Origin: an uncultured Sphingobacteriales bacterium
GTDB lineage: Bacteria; Bacteroidota; Bacteroidia; Chitinophagales; Chitinophagaceae
Direction of reading: 5' to 3'
Assembly: GCA_937991535.1 (NCBI GenBank)
Contig: CALKHN010000011.1
Location: 1-48,107 of the forward strand
Length of the DNA stretch: 48,107 nt
This document shows, piece after piece, positions 24,515 through 33,803 of this stretch; the first letter of the stretch is position 1; each line of letters opens with the position of its first letter. The position numbers and the translations under genes were made by a program. The notes under the pieces were generated by a model. That model saw nothing but the letters and a program-made list of their open reading frames with translations, made no database searches and was not told the origin of the DNA.

Positions 24515-25933
24515 CTATTGCGCAAAATCAAACGTAATAAAGAAACGAGTACCTACCCCCGGTTCACTTTCAACATTGAGGGTACCTTTATGACTTAGTA
24601 TTATATTTTCGGTATTGGTTAATCCCAATCCTGTTCCTTTTGCTTTTTTACTGTAGTATGGTTCAAACAACTTATTAAGGGTTTCGTCATCCATTCCACT
24701 TCCATTGTCCCCAATTTCAACAACACATTTATTATTTTGTGCATAAGTTGAGATAGTCAAAGTTCCCTTCCCAGGCTCCATGGCCTCAATAGCGTTTACA
24801 ATAATATTTAAAAAAGCTATTTTTATTTTTTCCTTATCCACAGCTATCTTACATATGTCCTGATTGAATTTTTTTATAATTTTAATATCGTTCAACTTTA
24901 ATCTGTCTTCGGCCATTTGCAAAGCCTCCTCCAGTAACTGATTAACCGAAACCTCTTCCGTTTTAAGTTCAATGAATTTGGTAGAATCCAATAGTTCAGT
25001 TATAAGTATATTAATACGCTGGCTGTTTCTTGTTATCATGTCGTAAAAAACATTTCTGTTTTCCTCATCAGAATCTGTTTCGGATCTGAGCTGGTCTACT
25101 GAAAGGTTAATATTAGTAAGGGGATTTCGGACCTCGTGTGCAATGGTTCTGGCGATGCGGCCCGTAGAGGCAAATTTCTCCATCCTGCGCATTTCCAGTA
25201 TCTCTTTATTTACTTTATCCAATTGCTTAACTCTTTCTTCCAGCTCGTAACGATACTCTTCTGCCCGTCTGTCTGCAAGGCGCCTGCCCCGGTTTTCTGT
25301 TACATAAGTAACAAATCCAAAAACAAATAACAATAAAGCCACAATAATTGAAACAATTACAACAACGTTGAGTAAACTGGACCGGGATATCAGATCAGTA
25401 TTTCTCTGTTCCAGCAGATTGCGTTCAGAATCCTGCATGGTTTTAATAATTGCTCCCAGGCTTTCCATATTCGCTTTTCCTTCTTTTTCGAAGTGCAGCA
25501 TACTATCGGTAAACTGATAATTGTTTTCACTAAATTTATCAACCGCATTCTGGATAAGATCATACTTCTTATCCATCAGCTTCTTGGCCTGCTGCATCAT
25601 ATCACGCTGTGCTTTGCTGTTAATTATTTGCGTAAGCAGATCATAAAATAAAGGGCCCGATTTCATTTTACTCTGGTAATAGGGTCTTAAAAAACTTTTA
25701 TCCTTATTTATAACAAATCCCCCGAAACCTAAATCAGCGTCCTTCATGAGTGAAAGAAAATTTTCCAGTTTATGTATTACCTGGTTGGTATGCTCAATCA
25801 GCCTGGACTGCTCGAGCACCTGCCTGTTAATATATAAAGTGATAATATAGGAAATAAGTAAAATAAAAAAAGCAGAGCCATACCCCACCCTGATCCTTTT
25901 ATCAATCCTGAATTTTTTTATAATACGTTTCAT
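24515..25933 (-). CDS. Sensor histidine kinase with CHASE3-like periplasmic domain
   Basis: 472 residues. TM1 about 18-38 and TM2 about 188-210 bracket a helical periplasmic domain of about 150 residues resembling CHASE3 (LMKDADLGFGGFVINKDKSFLRPYYQS). A coiled linker (220-255) leads to HisKA with phospho-acceptor H266 (IAHEVRNPLTN) and a HATPase domain (NIIVNAIEAM, IGDNGSGM, KGTGLGLTNTENII). No receiver is attached. Its probable partners are the NtrC-type activator and the single-domain receiver encoded within 3 kb. Confidence 0.92.
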   Translation of the reverse strand: MKRIIKKFRIDKRIRVGYGSAFFILLISYIITLYINRQVLEQSRLIEHTNQVIHKLENFLSLMKDADLGFGGFVINKDKSFLRPYYQSKMKSGPLFYDLLTQIINSKAQRDMMQQAKKLMDKKYDLIQNAVDKFSENNYQFTDSMLHFEKEGKANMESLGAIIKTMQDSERNLLEQRNTDLISRSSLLNVVVIVSIIVALLLFVFGFVTYVTENRGRRLADRRAEEYRYELEERVKQLDKVNKEILEMRRMEKFASTGRIARTIAHEVRNPLTNINLSVDQLRSETDSDEENRNVFYDMITRNSQRINILITELLDSTKFIELKTEEVSVNQLLEEALQMAEDRLKLNDIKIIKKFNQDICKIAVDKEKIKIAFLNIIVNAIEAMEPGKGTLTISTYAQNNKCVVEIGDNGSGMDDETLNKLFEPYYSKKAKGTGLGLTNTENIILSHKGTLNVESEPGVGTRFFITFDFAQ

Positions 25934-26134
25934 GTATAATTAAAATAAATACCCAAAAGGCTGGTAGGGACTGTATAACATGAGTTTATTAATTGAGTAC
26001 ATAGCGTTTGTATTAAAAACCTACCAAAATAAGGTTAAAGCTAAATGAAAAAATGGTATAACAATTGTTTTATAAAACTGAATAACTTCCTGCCGTTCTT
26101 TCTTTTCAATTCGCTTGTATTTTATAAAGAGCAT

Positions 26135-26596
26135 ATGATACAACCCAGCACATACAAAGTTCCTCCCTATGTTTTAGAAAGCTTATCGCATTTGCTGAGT
26201 TTATTGAAAACTGAAAGGGAAAAATATGAACGGGTTGCATTTTCGGTAACTGACCGGCAAATAAAATTTGCAGTAAGCGTTTTAGCACAGGAGAGCAACC
26301 AATATATATGCGAACTGGTATCCCAATTAAGATCCCTTGGCGCTGATGCAGACAGCGAACATAATGAAGGCATAAACAAAGAATACCCGGCGCCTGAAGT
26401 GGCTGCTACAGACAGGGTTTTAAACGTTACTACATTAGAATTTTGCAGGGAAAGTGAAAAACAAATGATCAGTGCTTACCGGGCGGTGATGAATGAACCC
26501 TTCCTGATGGACGGAGTGAGAAAATTAATGCGTATTCAACTTAACGGTATAATGTATGCTTTTTTGCAATTAAAACTTCTTAGTACAACCAGGTAA
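26135..26596 (+). CDS. Four-helix-bundle protein, DUF2383/PA2169-like
   Basis: 153 residues from ATG 26135. An upstream ATG at 26045 would add 30 residues rich in Phe and Asn that look like translated leader. The core LSHLLSLLKTEREKYERVAFSVTDRQIKFAVSVLAQESNQYICELVSQLRSLGADAD and the C-terminal helices resemble the ferritin-like DUF2383 stress family. The match is by pattern, not certain. It lies head-to-head with the kinase gene and completes the stress-linked cluster. A weak -24/-12-like sequence (TGGTATAACAATTGTT, 26054-26069) lies in its leader. Confidence 0.65.
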   Translation: MIQPSTYKVPPYVLESLSHLLSLLKTEREKYERVAFSVTDRQIKFAVSVLAQESNQYICELVSQLRSLGADADSEHNEGINKEYPAPEVAATDRVLNVTTLEFCRESEKQMISAYRAVMNEPFLMDGVRKLMRIQLNGIMYAFLQLKLLSTTR

Positions 26597-26633
26597 CCGG
26601 CCAATAAATTGGTACATACAAGGATAATACAAT

Positions 26634-26668
26634 AAAAAAAGGGACAAACCACAAATGATTTATCCCTT
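26634..26668 (-). terminator. Terminator of the capsule-type epimerase gene
   Basis: On the minus strand the stem AAGGGATAAA/TTTGTCCCTT (one U-G pair) with a 10-nt loop is followed by a run of T residues (26640-26634). It sits 18 bases after the stop codon. Confidence 0.8.
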
Positions 26669-26685
26669 ATTATATATTTTTTAGC

Positions 26686-28710
26686 TTACGAAATTTTCAT
26701 GGAGTCTGAATAGGCAGGGATAAACAAAACCTTCTTTTTTGCTTTAACTTCATCCAGCTTAGAGAATTCAGAGTTATTGCTAATAAATTCAGGAACAATT
26801 TGCTTCATTTTTCCAACCAGTTTGTAATGATCTCCCTGCTTACAGAGGTCGGTGAGACTTTCGATGTCGTTAAGGACCTCCTTGTATGATCTGGAAACCA
26901 CTTTTGCGATTTTTATTTTTTCGTGATGGGTAGGCAAAGTCGTCTCCGCTTCATTTAACAATTCTTCATATAATTTTTCACCCGGCCGCAAACCTGTGTA
27001 CACGATGTTGATATCCTTATCCGGAATCAGTCCGGATAATTTAATCATGTTTACTGCCAGATCAGCGATTTTCACAGGTTCCCCCATATCAAAAACAAAT
27101 ATTTCTCCGCCATGCCCTGCGGTAGCAGCTTCCAAAACCAACTGTACAGCTTCGGGAATAGTCATAAAATAACGGGTTATCTCCGGGTGGGTAACTGTTA
27201 TGGGGCCGCCATGCTGTATCTGAGCCCTAAAGCGGGGAATAACAGAGCCGTTGGAACCTAATACGTTTCCGAACCTTGTAGTAATAAATTTTGTTTTAAC
27301 GTTGGCAGTGATTGTGATTGAATCATCATCATCATCCTTTATAAGGCGGGAAAGGAATTCCGCTGCGGGGGGATTATTGGAGGCATGATTTAGCGATTGA
27401 ACGTATGTTTCAGCAATACGTTTTGAAGCGCCCATGATATTGGTGGGATTCACTGCTTTGTCGGTAGATATCATAACGAATTTTTCTACTCCAAAACAAA
27501 CGGATAAATCTGCCATGTTTCTTGTACCCATTACATTGGTAAGGATCGCTTCCTCCGGATGCTTTTCCATCATGGGAACATGTTTATAAGCCGCAGCATG
27601 AAAAACGACATTAGGGCGATATTCCCTGAAAGGAATCAGCATTCTTCTTAAATTCCTTATACTGGCAATAAAAGTTTTTATTTTGGCTAAAGGATATTTT
27701 TCTTCCAGTTCGAGCTGTATCTCATGAAGCGGTGATTCGGCCTGGTCGCATAATATAACCATTTCGGGGCGATACGACATAACCTGCCTTACAATTTCGG
27801 CCCCAATAGAACCGGCTGCACCTGTAATAAGCACTCTTTTGCCAAAAATCTCTTCAGAAACCATCTGATTGTTAATCTGAATAGGTTTGCGGGGGAGCAA
27901 ATCTTCAATCTTCAAATCCTGCATCTGACCAAGACTAAGTTTGCCACTAACCCATTGCTCTGATGGCGGTACTGTTTGAACTTTAATGCCTAAGTTCAGG
28001 CAGCGGTCAATAATTGCCCTGAACTCAGGCTTGCCAGACTGTCCGTTAGGAAGAATAAGTTTGTCTATTGTAAGTTTTTTATGCAACTCGGCCAACTCAC
28101 GCGTATGATACACTCTTTTCTGCTCAATTGTACTATTGATCTTTTTGCCTCCCGATTGAATAAAACCACTCACAATAAATTTATGATTTCCGGCTGCTTC
28201 AATTGCTTGTTTGATAAGAATAGCATGATTATCCGATCCGTATATTAATACCTTCTTTACATCGGTCATTGCATATCCTTTGGCCAAAATGTATACTTCC
28301 TTAATAGAAGTGCGGAACATGATGAGCAAAGATGAACTAATGAAAAAATTTAATACCAGTAAAGTTGGCATATCAAGAGAAGGAGTATGATATATACGAT
28401 TCGCTATTACTTCTGAAACAAATGGATAAATCAGGCTAACCACCAGGATTGCAGAAAATATCCTGAACATATCTTTTGTATTCGAATAACGGATAAGTCC
28501 TGTATAAATCCGCATGAAATAAAACACAGCAAGAGATAAAAAGGCGAATAGTCCCGCATGGATAAAAAAATGCCCTCGTACCAGAACCGGAAACTGGAAT
28601 TGCTTCAAGATAAAATAAGACAATGCAAAAGATGCAGTTACAATAACTGTATCTACCATCAAAATAATCCAACGTGGAACGATGAAGGGTTTGTCGTAAA
28701 AAATTTTCAT
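26686..28710 (-). CDS. Membrane nucleoside-diphosphate-sugar 4,6-dehydratase/epimerase (CapD/WbpM/PglF family)
   Basis: 674 residues. Four N-terminal transmembrane segments (about 14-36, 46-66, 82-100, 112-133) precede a CoA-binding-like Rossmann region (about 140-270) and the SDR catalytic domain (about 285-600). Visible: NAD-binding LITGAAGSIGAEI, HAAAYKHVPMMEKHPEEA, and the STDKAVNPTNIMGASKR block. In this block Met replaces the usual active-site Tyr, as is normal for the family. It generates deoxy-keto UDP-sugars for capsule, O-antigen or glycoprotein glycans. No glycosyltransferases are adjacent. Confidence 0.92.
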   Translation of the reverse strand: MKIFYDKPFIVPRWIILMVDTVIVTASFALSYFILKQFQFPVLVRGHFFIHAGLFAFLSLAVFYFMRIYTGLIRYSNTKDMFRIFSAILVVSLIYPFVSEVIANRIYHTPSLDMPTLLVLNFFISSSLLIMFRTSIKEVYILAKGYAMTDVKKVLIYGSDNHAILIKQAIEAAGNHKFIVSGFIQSGGKKINSTIEQKRVYHTRELAELHKKLTIDKLILPNGQSGKPEFRAIIDRCLNLGIKVQTVPPSEQWVSGKLSLGQMQDLKIEDLLPRKPIQINNQMVSEEIFGKRVLITGAAGSIGAEIVRQVMSYRPEMVILCDQAESPLHEIQLELEEKYPLAKIKTFIASIRNLRRMLIPFREYRPNVVFHAAAYKHVPMMEKHPEEAILTNVMGTRNMADLSVCFGVEKFVMISTDKAVNPTNIMGASKRIAETYVQSLNHASNNPPAAEFLSRLIKDDDDDSITITANVKTKFITTRFGNVLGSNGSVIPRFRAQIQHGGPITVTHPEITRYFMTIPEAVQLVLEAATAGHGGEIFVFDMGEPVKIADLAVNMIKLSGLIPDKDINIVYTGLRPGEKLYEELLNEAETTLPTHHEKIKIAKVVSRSYKEVLNDIESLTDLCKQGDHYKLVGKMKQIVPEFISNNSEFSKLDEVKAKKKVLFIPAYSDSMKIS

Positions 28711-29157
28711 ACTTCAGTACAGTATTAGATTCGGATAACAAATAGTTGCCAGGTTTTAAATACAATACTGGAATTAAGGATTTGTAAATGAATAAGGATT
28801 AGCTTGCCGGTATTCATACTACTGGCAAAAGCATTTTTGGCAAACATCAATGATACTGGAAAATGATTTCATCAAACTCAGAACGAACTTTCCGAGAATA
28901 GGAAATTGGGGGTTATCAGTAGAGAGCAAAAAGAAACGATTCTTTGCAAAGATGGTAAAAAAAAATCAGATTCAAGCACTTTCTCCTCATTTTATCTTTA
29001 ATCAATTCTATAAAATCTATGCCTGAATTCAAAACTTAATTCGCAACATCTAATTAAGCGGTTAACAAATAACAACTTTTAATAATATATATTTTTATTC
29101 ACTCACTTTACTGGTAATATCATACATACAAAAGTATTGTTACCCCGCGCAGAAGAG
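28711..29157. other. Intergenic stretch, promoter region of the epimerase gene
   Basis: No coding frame supported. CATCTTTG on the minus strand (28954-28947; one mismatch to TAnnTTTG) lies within the palindrome TCTTTGCAAAGA (28941-28952) and is the best promoter candidate, giving a leader of about 230 nt. Nothing else recognised. Confidence 0.4.
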
Positions 29158-29466
29158 TTAATTTATATATTTTTCCTGCCAGCCCAGCATGCCACCTGAA
29201 AGATTTTTGGTTTTTATAAAACCCAGCATATCCAAAATTTGGCATGCCTGTGCGCTACGGTTGCCACTCCGGCAATAGCATATAACCTCCTTTTCTCTGA
29301 GGTCCTCAATTTCATAAATGTTCATACTTTGAATTTTGCCCAATGGCAAAAGAATACCTCCGATGTTAAATTCTGCATTTTCGCTGGGTTCACGCACGTC
29401 TATCAAATTGAGTTGTTCCCCTGCGTCCAGTCTGGATTTTACTTCTTCTGCAGTTATAAGTTCCAT
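29158..29466 (-). CDS. Rhodanese-like domain protein
   Basis: 102 residues, a single rhodanese domain: LNLIDVREPSENAEFNIGG, then the active-site loop CYCRSGNRSAQACQIL with catalytic Cys in CRSGNRS, then LSGGMLGWQE. Likely a cytoplasmic sulfurtransferase or sulfur carrier. It is the last gene of a ddl-PASTA-rhodanese run on the minus strand, 28 bases after the PASTA gene. Confidence 0.92.
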   Translation of the reverse strand: MELITAEEVKSRLDAGEQLNLIDVREPSENAEFNIGGILLPLGKIQSMNIYEIEDLREKEVICYCRSGNRSAQACQILDMLGFIKTKNLSGGMLGWQEKYIN

Positions 29467-29494
29467 TTTATTTTGCTTTATACCGTTAACCCAA

Positions 29495-30331
29495 CTAATA
29501 TTCGTTTAATGCCGGTCCAGGGTTGGGTGCATTAATATTTGTACTATCAATTTTTTTAACCGGCTTGTTATTCGTAATCCACACATCTATCATTTGTCCC
29601 TTTCGAATATGGTTCAGATTTCCATTATCGTTATAGCGCTCTGGCTGCTGTCTGAATACAAAAGAAGAACCGGTATCCTGTATTGTTCCATCCGGTATAA
29701 CACTGCCGGGTATAATTCCATTCCCTTCCAGTAAGGCAATAGCTTCTTCATAATTCATACCAAAAAGGTCAGGCACAGGCATTTCTATGATTCCGATTCC
29801 CGCCCCTAAAACCAATGACACTACCGAACCCATTGTTATTTTGGTTCCCGGTTTTATCGTTTTATTATTTACCGATTGATCCAATACAGCATTTTTAGCT
29901 ATATCGGGCGTATAGGTCGTATCTCCTAATTTTAGGCCTCTTGCTTTTAATTCGAGTTCCGCATTTCTAAAACTCATTCCCACCAGATTAGGCATTTCAA
30001 TTTCAGGCGGAACCGCCCGGTTTACTGTTAAATAAACTACGCGATTTACTTTCACGGATGCATCTGGCTCGGGAAATTGCTTTACAACAGCAAGAGGTGC
30101 AAGTGTATCATAAAATACAGAATCCTGTACCCACACCTCAAACCCCTGCTTATTCAGTAAAGCTGTAGCTTCTTTGATATTCTTACCGCTTACATCGGGA
30201 ACTTTAAGATAAGAACCATGATGCGTGAAATACTGAAGCGATTGCAAAGCCAAAAAAACGAGAAAAAAAATGACTAAAGCAGCCACCAATACATTGAACC
30301 ATAACGGGCGTTGAGTTATTATCTTAAACAT
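29495..30331 (-). CDS. Membrane-anchored PASTA-domain protein
   Basis: 278 residues. A short cytoplasmic N-terminus, one transmembrane helix (about 13-33, VLVAALVIFFLVFLALQSL) and three periplasmic PASTA repeats (about 38-110, 112-182 and 185-255; VPDVSGKNIKEATALL, MPNLVGMSFRNAELEL, VPDLFGMNYEEAIALL). No kinase or penicillin-binding domain is attached. PASTA domains bind muropeptides or beta-lactam-like ligands, and adjacency to ddl fits a cell-wall role. Confidence 0.9.
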   Translation of the reverse strand: MFKIITQRPLWFNVLVAALVIFFLVFLALQSLQYFTHHGSYLKVPDVSGKNIKEATALLNKQGFEVWVQDSVFYDTLAPLAVVKQFPEPDASVKVNRVVYLTVNRAVPPEIEMPNLVGMSFRNAELELKARGLKLGDTTYTPDIAKNAVLDQSVNNKTIKPGTKITMGSVVSLVLGAGIGIIEMPVPDLFGMNYEEAIALLEGNGIIPGSVIPDGTIQDTGSSFVFRQQPERYNDNGNLNHIRKGQMIDVWITNNKPVKKIDSTNINAPNPGPALNEY

Positions 30332-30406
30332 ATTTACTGATAAGTCTTTATATTGGAATCTTAAATTTTACTCCATAATAATGCATCTATCTGTTAACCC
30401 CATTGT

Positions 30407-31396
30407 TTACTTCCTTCGCAACAAAGCCTCATCAATTAATGCTGAATAAAACGCCTTCAAAGTCCAGCTTAACGCTTTTACCTGTTGTGGAACTATACTG
30501 GCTTCGCTCTGGCCGGGAACGGTATTAATTTCAAGTAAATAAGGAAGTTCATTTTCCTCATTGTAAATAAAATCCATTCTTACAATACCCCGGCAATTGA
30601 ACAACTCATACACTTTCCTGGCATTTTGTGTTAATTTTTGCAAAACGCCTTCCGGAATTTCGGCAGGAGTAATTTCAGTAGACATTCCTGCGGTATATTT
30701 TGCCTCATAATCGAAAAAATCTTTCTTGCTGATTACTTCTGTAACAGGCAGAACAATAATCTTTTCTTTGGTTTTAAATACCCCAATGGTAAACTCTCTT
30801 CCTTTAATAAATTCCTCCACCAATACCTGCTCATCCTCTTTAAAAGCTTTTTCCAAAGCCGCAGGTAAATCTGCCGCGCTTTGCACTTTGCTCATGCCTA
30901 TGCTGGAGCCTCCGTTATTGGGCTTAACAAATACGGGAAGTTGCAGTTGCGCCAGTATCCCGGCGGGTAACAGGGGATTGTATTTAAAAAGATGCACGGA
31001 TTTAGCCACCATAATGCCTGCAAAAGCGGCAACGGCCACAGTGTACCGTTTGTTAAAGGTAAGGGCCGAAGTGGCGGCATCGCAGGAAGTATAGGGCAGA
31101 TTTAGCAAATCAAAATATCCCTGCAGCTTCCCATCTTCACCCGGCGTGCCATGTATACCAATTAAAACAGCATCGAACCTTATAATGGTTCCGTTAATAG
31201 TAATCGAAAATTCATTCTTGTCTACCGGTAAATGCTCATTACCTGCCTTGTAAAACCAACCATCGGGGGTGATGTTTATTGTATAAACGTCATATTTATC
31301 CTTATCAATATTGTTTTCAATTGTGATGGCACTTTTATAGGAAATAACCGCTTCGCCTGAATAGCCGCCGGTAACAAAAGCAATATTGGGTTTCAT
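30407..31396 (-). CDS. ddl: D-alanine--D-alanine ligase
   Basis: ATP-grasp enzyme joining two D-Ala for peptidoglycan precursors. 329 residues: N-terminal VTGGYSGEAVISYKSA, GIHGTPGEDGKLQGYFDLLNLPYTS, ATP-grasp VFVKPNNGGSSIGMSKV, EEFIKGREFTIGVF, KYTAGMSTEITPAEI, and C-terminal metal and D-Ala site RMDFIYNEENELPYLLEINTVPGQSEASIVPQQ. Complete. First gene of the run with the PASTA protein (75 bases) and rhodanese. Confidence 0.94.
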   Translation of the reverse strand: MKPNIAFVTGGYSGEAVISYKSAITIENNIDKDKYDVYTINITPDGWFYKAGNEHLPVDKNEFSITINGTIIRFDAVLIGIHGTPGEDGKLQGYFDLLNLPYTSCDAATSALTFNKRYTVAVAAFAGIMVAKSVHLFKYNPLLPAGILAQLQLPVFVKPNNGGSSIGMSKVQSAADLPAALEKAFKEDEQVLVEEFIKGREFTIGVFKTKEKIIVLPVTEVISKKDFFDYEAKYTAGMSTEITPAEIPEGVLQKLTQNARKVYELFNCRGIVRMDFIYNEENELPYLLEINTVPGQSEASIVPQQVKALSWTLKAFYSALIDEALLRRK

Positions 31397-31504
31397 GTAT
31401 TATAGCCAGTTTGCATGCAAAGAAACGATTTTTGATAGCAAATATGATAATTGAAAAGCTAAATTTCAGCATTCAGCGGCTCCTGTTCACTTACTGATCT
31501 TCTT

Positions 31505-31972
31505 TCATTCTGCGCCTACCCCTTCGTTTCCTGCATCTAACACAAATTTCCACCTTTCATCTGCCTGCTTTTTCCAGATTGTTACATAGGTTCCCCTGCG
31601 GACAGAATCCCCTGTCTGCATACTATAAACCCCGTAGGTGTAACCCAAATCAGCAGATGCTGCAACGTCGCCGCCCATGGGCTCCCAGGTAAGTATAACC
31701 GAAGAATCATTAAAGAAGCTTATGAAATCTATAGCATCCGCGCCTTTCACCGGTATGCTGTTTGGCTGTAATAATACGCCATCTGCCTCAATATATTCAA
31801 GAAAAGCTTTCTTCATTCCCACTTCTTTTGAACGATTGGAGAAATCAGCATCGGTTTGCTGTATTTCGTTTAATGCAGTCATCCGTTCGGTATTCTCTCT
31901 GAACCGGAGATTGCAGGAAGCATTAATCAGAAATAATAAAGCAGTTCCGGTAGAAATTAAAGTTCTTTCCAT
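31505..31972 (-). CDS. SnoaL/DUF4440-like lipoprotein
   Basis: 155 residues from ATG 31972; an in-frame TTG seven codons upstream is less likely. The N-terminus MERTLISTGTALLFLINASC is a lipoprotein signal with Cys20. The rest (TALNEIQQTDADFSNRSKEVGMKKAFLEYIEADGVLLQPNSIPVKG ... TYVTIWKKQADERWKFVLDAGNEG, quoted in part) has the NTF2-like DUF4440 pattern. Enzymatic role unknown. It lies between ddl and the ferredoxin gene; a terminator separates it from the latter, so it has its own promoter, which I could not identify. Confidence 0.75.
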   Translation of the reverse strand: MERTLISTGTALLFLINASCNLRFRENTERMTALNEIQQTDADFSNRSKEVGMKKAFLEYIEADGVLLQPNSIPVKGADAIDFISFFNDSSVILTWEPMGGDVAASADLGYTYGVYSMQTGDSVRRGTYVTIWKKQADERWKFVLDAGNEGVGAE

Positions 31973-31984
31973 AATTCCATATTT

Positions 31985-32023
31985 AAAAAACAAGGGTGAA
32001 GAATCATTTGCATGTCTTCACCC
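31985..32023 (-). terminator. Terminator of the ferredoxin gene
   Basis: On the minus strand GGGTGAAGA/TCTTCACCC (perfect 9-bp stem, 12-nt loop) is followed by TTG and six T. It lies 13 bases before the start codon of the DUF4440-like gene. Confidence 0.88.
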
Positions 32024-32124
32024 TGAAACGGGAAATATCACCCGCCTGTAATATGATGCGAGGCATCATCAGTTAAGAATGTAAAACTACTCCATATTAC
32101 TTCAGCGTATATCCGTTCAAAAGG

Positions 32125-32472
32125 TTATACGTGCAACTTTTCTTTTTTAGCCATTAGTTCTTCTATCGTTTCCTGATACATTTCATCAGGTACACAACAA
32201 TCTACCGGGCATACCGAAGCGCACTGGGGTTCTTCATGAAATCCCTGGCATTCGGTACATTTATCAGGAACAATATAATAAATATCAACACTTACAGGAG
32301 CATTGCGTTGATTTACATCCATAACCGTACCGTCCATCAGCGTAAATTCTCCCTTTGTGGTAGTACCATCAGCAATTGCCCACTCTACTCCGCCTTCATA
32401 AATTGCATTGTTAGGACATTCAGGTTCACAGGCCCCACAATTGATACATTCATCTGTTATTTTAATCGCCAT
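32125..32472 (-). CDS. 4Fe-4S dicluster ferredoxin
   Basis: 115 residues with two 4Fe-4S motifs: CINCGACEPECPNNAIYEGG at the N-terminus and CTECQGFHEEPQCASVCPVDCC toward the C-terminus. The spacing of the second cluster (extra residues between the first and third Cys) is that of Alvin/YfhL-type ferredoxins. A low-potential electron carrier; partner unknown. Divergent from the LuxC-like reductase with 76 bases between start codons. Confidence 0.92.
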   Translation of the reverse strand: MAIKITDECINCGACEPECPNNAIYEGGVEWAIADGTTTKGEFTLMDGTVMDVNQRNAPVSVDIYYIVPDKCTECQGFHEEPQCASVCPVDCCVPDEMYQETIEELMAKKEKLHV

Positions 32473-32506
32473 ACTAATTTACAATTTTTCAGATAATTTT
32501 TAGCAA

Positions 32507-32527
32507 TAGATTTGCACATCAAAGATA
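32507..32527. promoter_or_regulatory. Two overlapping, face-to-face -7 boxes
   Basis: TAGATTTG on + (32507-32514) serves the acyl-CoA reductase. TATCTTTG on the minus strand (32527-32520) serves the ferredoxin. Each perfect box falls on the predicted start site of the other, so the two promoters should exclude each other. Confidence 0.6.
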
Positions 32528-32548
32528 ATAACACTGAATTTAAAATCC

Positions 32549-33559
32549 ATGTTGAATTTACAACAACGAATCAATATATTAACCCATCTGCAAAAATACA
32601 TAACCGGCAACGATCCGGTTTGGATGAATGTAAAAGTACAGGCAGCCGAAAGCAATCCCTGGTTCATTCCTCCGTTTATTGATAACGCCGTTCAGAATAT
32701 AGCTTCGCATCTCCTTGAACCTTTGAGCTTGAATAGGTGGATTGCTTCATACGATATCCCCGAACAAAACACCACTCCCGCTAATATAGGTATTACAATG
32801 GCGGGCAATATTCCGCTTGCAGGATTTCATGACTTTTTATGTGTTTTTATATCCGGCCATAAGCAAACCATTAAACCATCTTCCAAAGACAATGTACTAC
32901 TAAGGCATATAGCCGAAAAGATGAATTCCTGGGATCCATCAATAAAGGATTACATCGTTTTTGCAGATATGCTTAAAGGATGTGAGGCCTATATTGCTAC
33001 AGGATCCAATAACACCGCCAGGTATTTTGAATATTATTTCAGGAAATACCCTCATATTATTAGAAAGAACCGAACTTCTGTAGCCATATTAAAGGGAGAT
33101 GAAACCCGGAACGAACTGAAAGAACTGGCAGACGATGTTTACCTGTATTTTGGTTTGGGATGCCGGAATGTTACTAAAATATATGTGCCTTGGGGTTATG
33201 ATTTTTTACCACTGCTGGAATCATTTAAAAAATATGATTACCTCATCGAAAATCATAAATACAAACATAACTATGATTTTAACCTGACGATGCACATAAT
33301 GAACCAGCGGTTTTATATGACAAATGGCTCTGTCATCTTATCTGAAAACCCATCCGTTTTTTCGCCGATAAGCCAGTTACATTATGAGTTTTATAAAGAG
33401 CCGGAAGATATACACAGTACCCTTAACCCCGAAGAGATTCAATGTATCATCGGAACTGGTAAAATTCCTCCGGGTGCTGCCCAATCGCCCGGTTTAACCG
33501 ATTATGCAGATGGAATTGATACCATGAAATTCTTAAAACAACTTACGAAGAGGAATTGA
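32549..33559 (+). CDS. Acyl-CoA reductase (LuxC family)
   Basis: 336 residues of the LuxC/aldehyde dehydrogenase-like family, reducing acyl-CoA or acyl groups to aldehydes with NADPH. Visible: NIGITMAGNIPLAGFHDFL, cofactor-binding AYIATGSNNTARYFEYYF, and the catalytic cysteine in YFGLGCRNVTKIYVP. No luxE or luciferase genes are present. Stand-alone LuxC-like reductases are common in Bacteroidota and of uncertain substrate. Divergent from ferredoxin. Confidence 0.85.
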   Translation: MLNLQQRINILTHLQKYITGNDPVWMNVKVQAAESNPWFIPPFIDNAVQNIASHLLEPLSLNRWIASYDIPEQNTTPANIGITMAGNIPLAGFHDFLCVFISGHKQTIKPSSKDNVLLRHIAEKMNSWDPSIKDYIVFADMLKGCEAYIATGSNNTARYFEYYFRKYPHIIRKNRTSVAILKGDETRNELKELADDVYLYFGLGCRNVTKIYVPWGYDFLPLLESFKKYDYLIENHKYKHNYDFNLTMHIMNQRFYMTNGSVILSENPSVFSPISQLHYEFYKEPEDIHSTLNPEEIQCIIGTGKIPPGAAQSPGLTDYADGIDTMKFLKQLTKRN

Positions 33560-33803
33560 CCTGCTGCGGAATTCTGTTTTTTACAACCATCTAACATTCC
33601 TTAACATTTTTATTACGTATTCCTTCGTAATTTCACAACGCTTCTTTGAAATGCGAGATTGTACTGACCATTTGTTAAGGTTGTTGCGACGAAATGTCAT
33701 ATTTAGCGCTGAGTTAATTATTTTGTAGCAGTAAAGGCATAGCGTTTGATTGAACAAACAGAAGGCTTATTTTAATTTAGTTAAAAGTAAAATTCACATA
33801 AAA

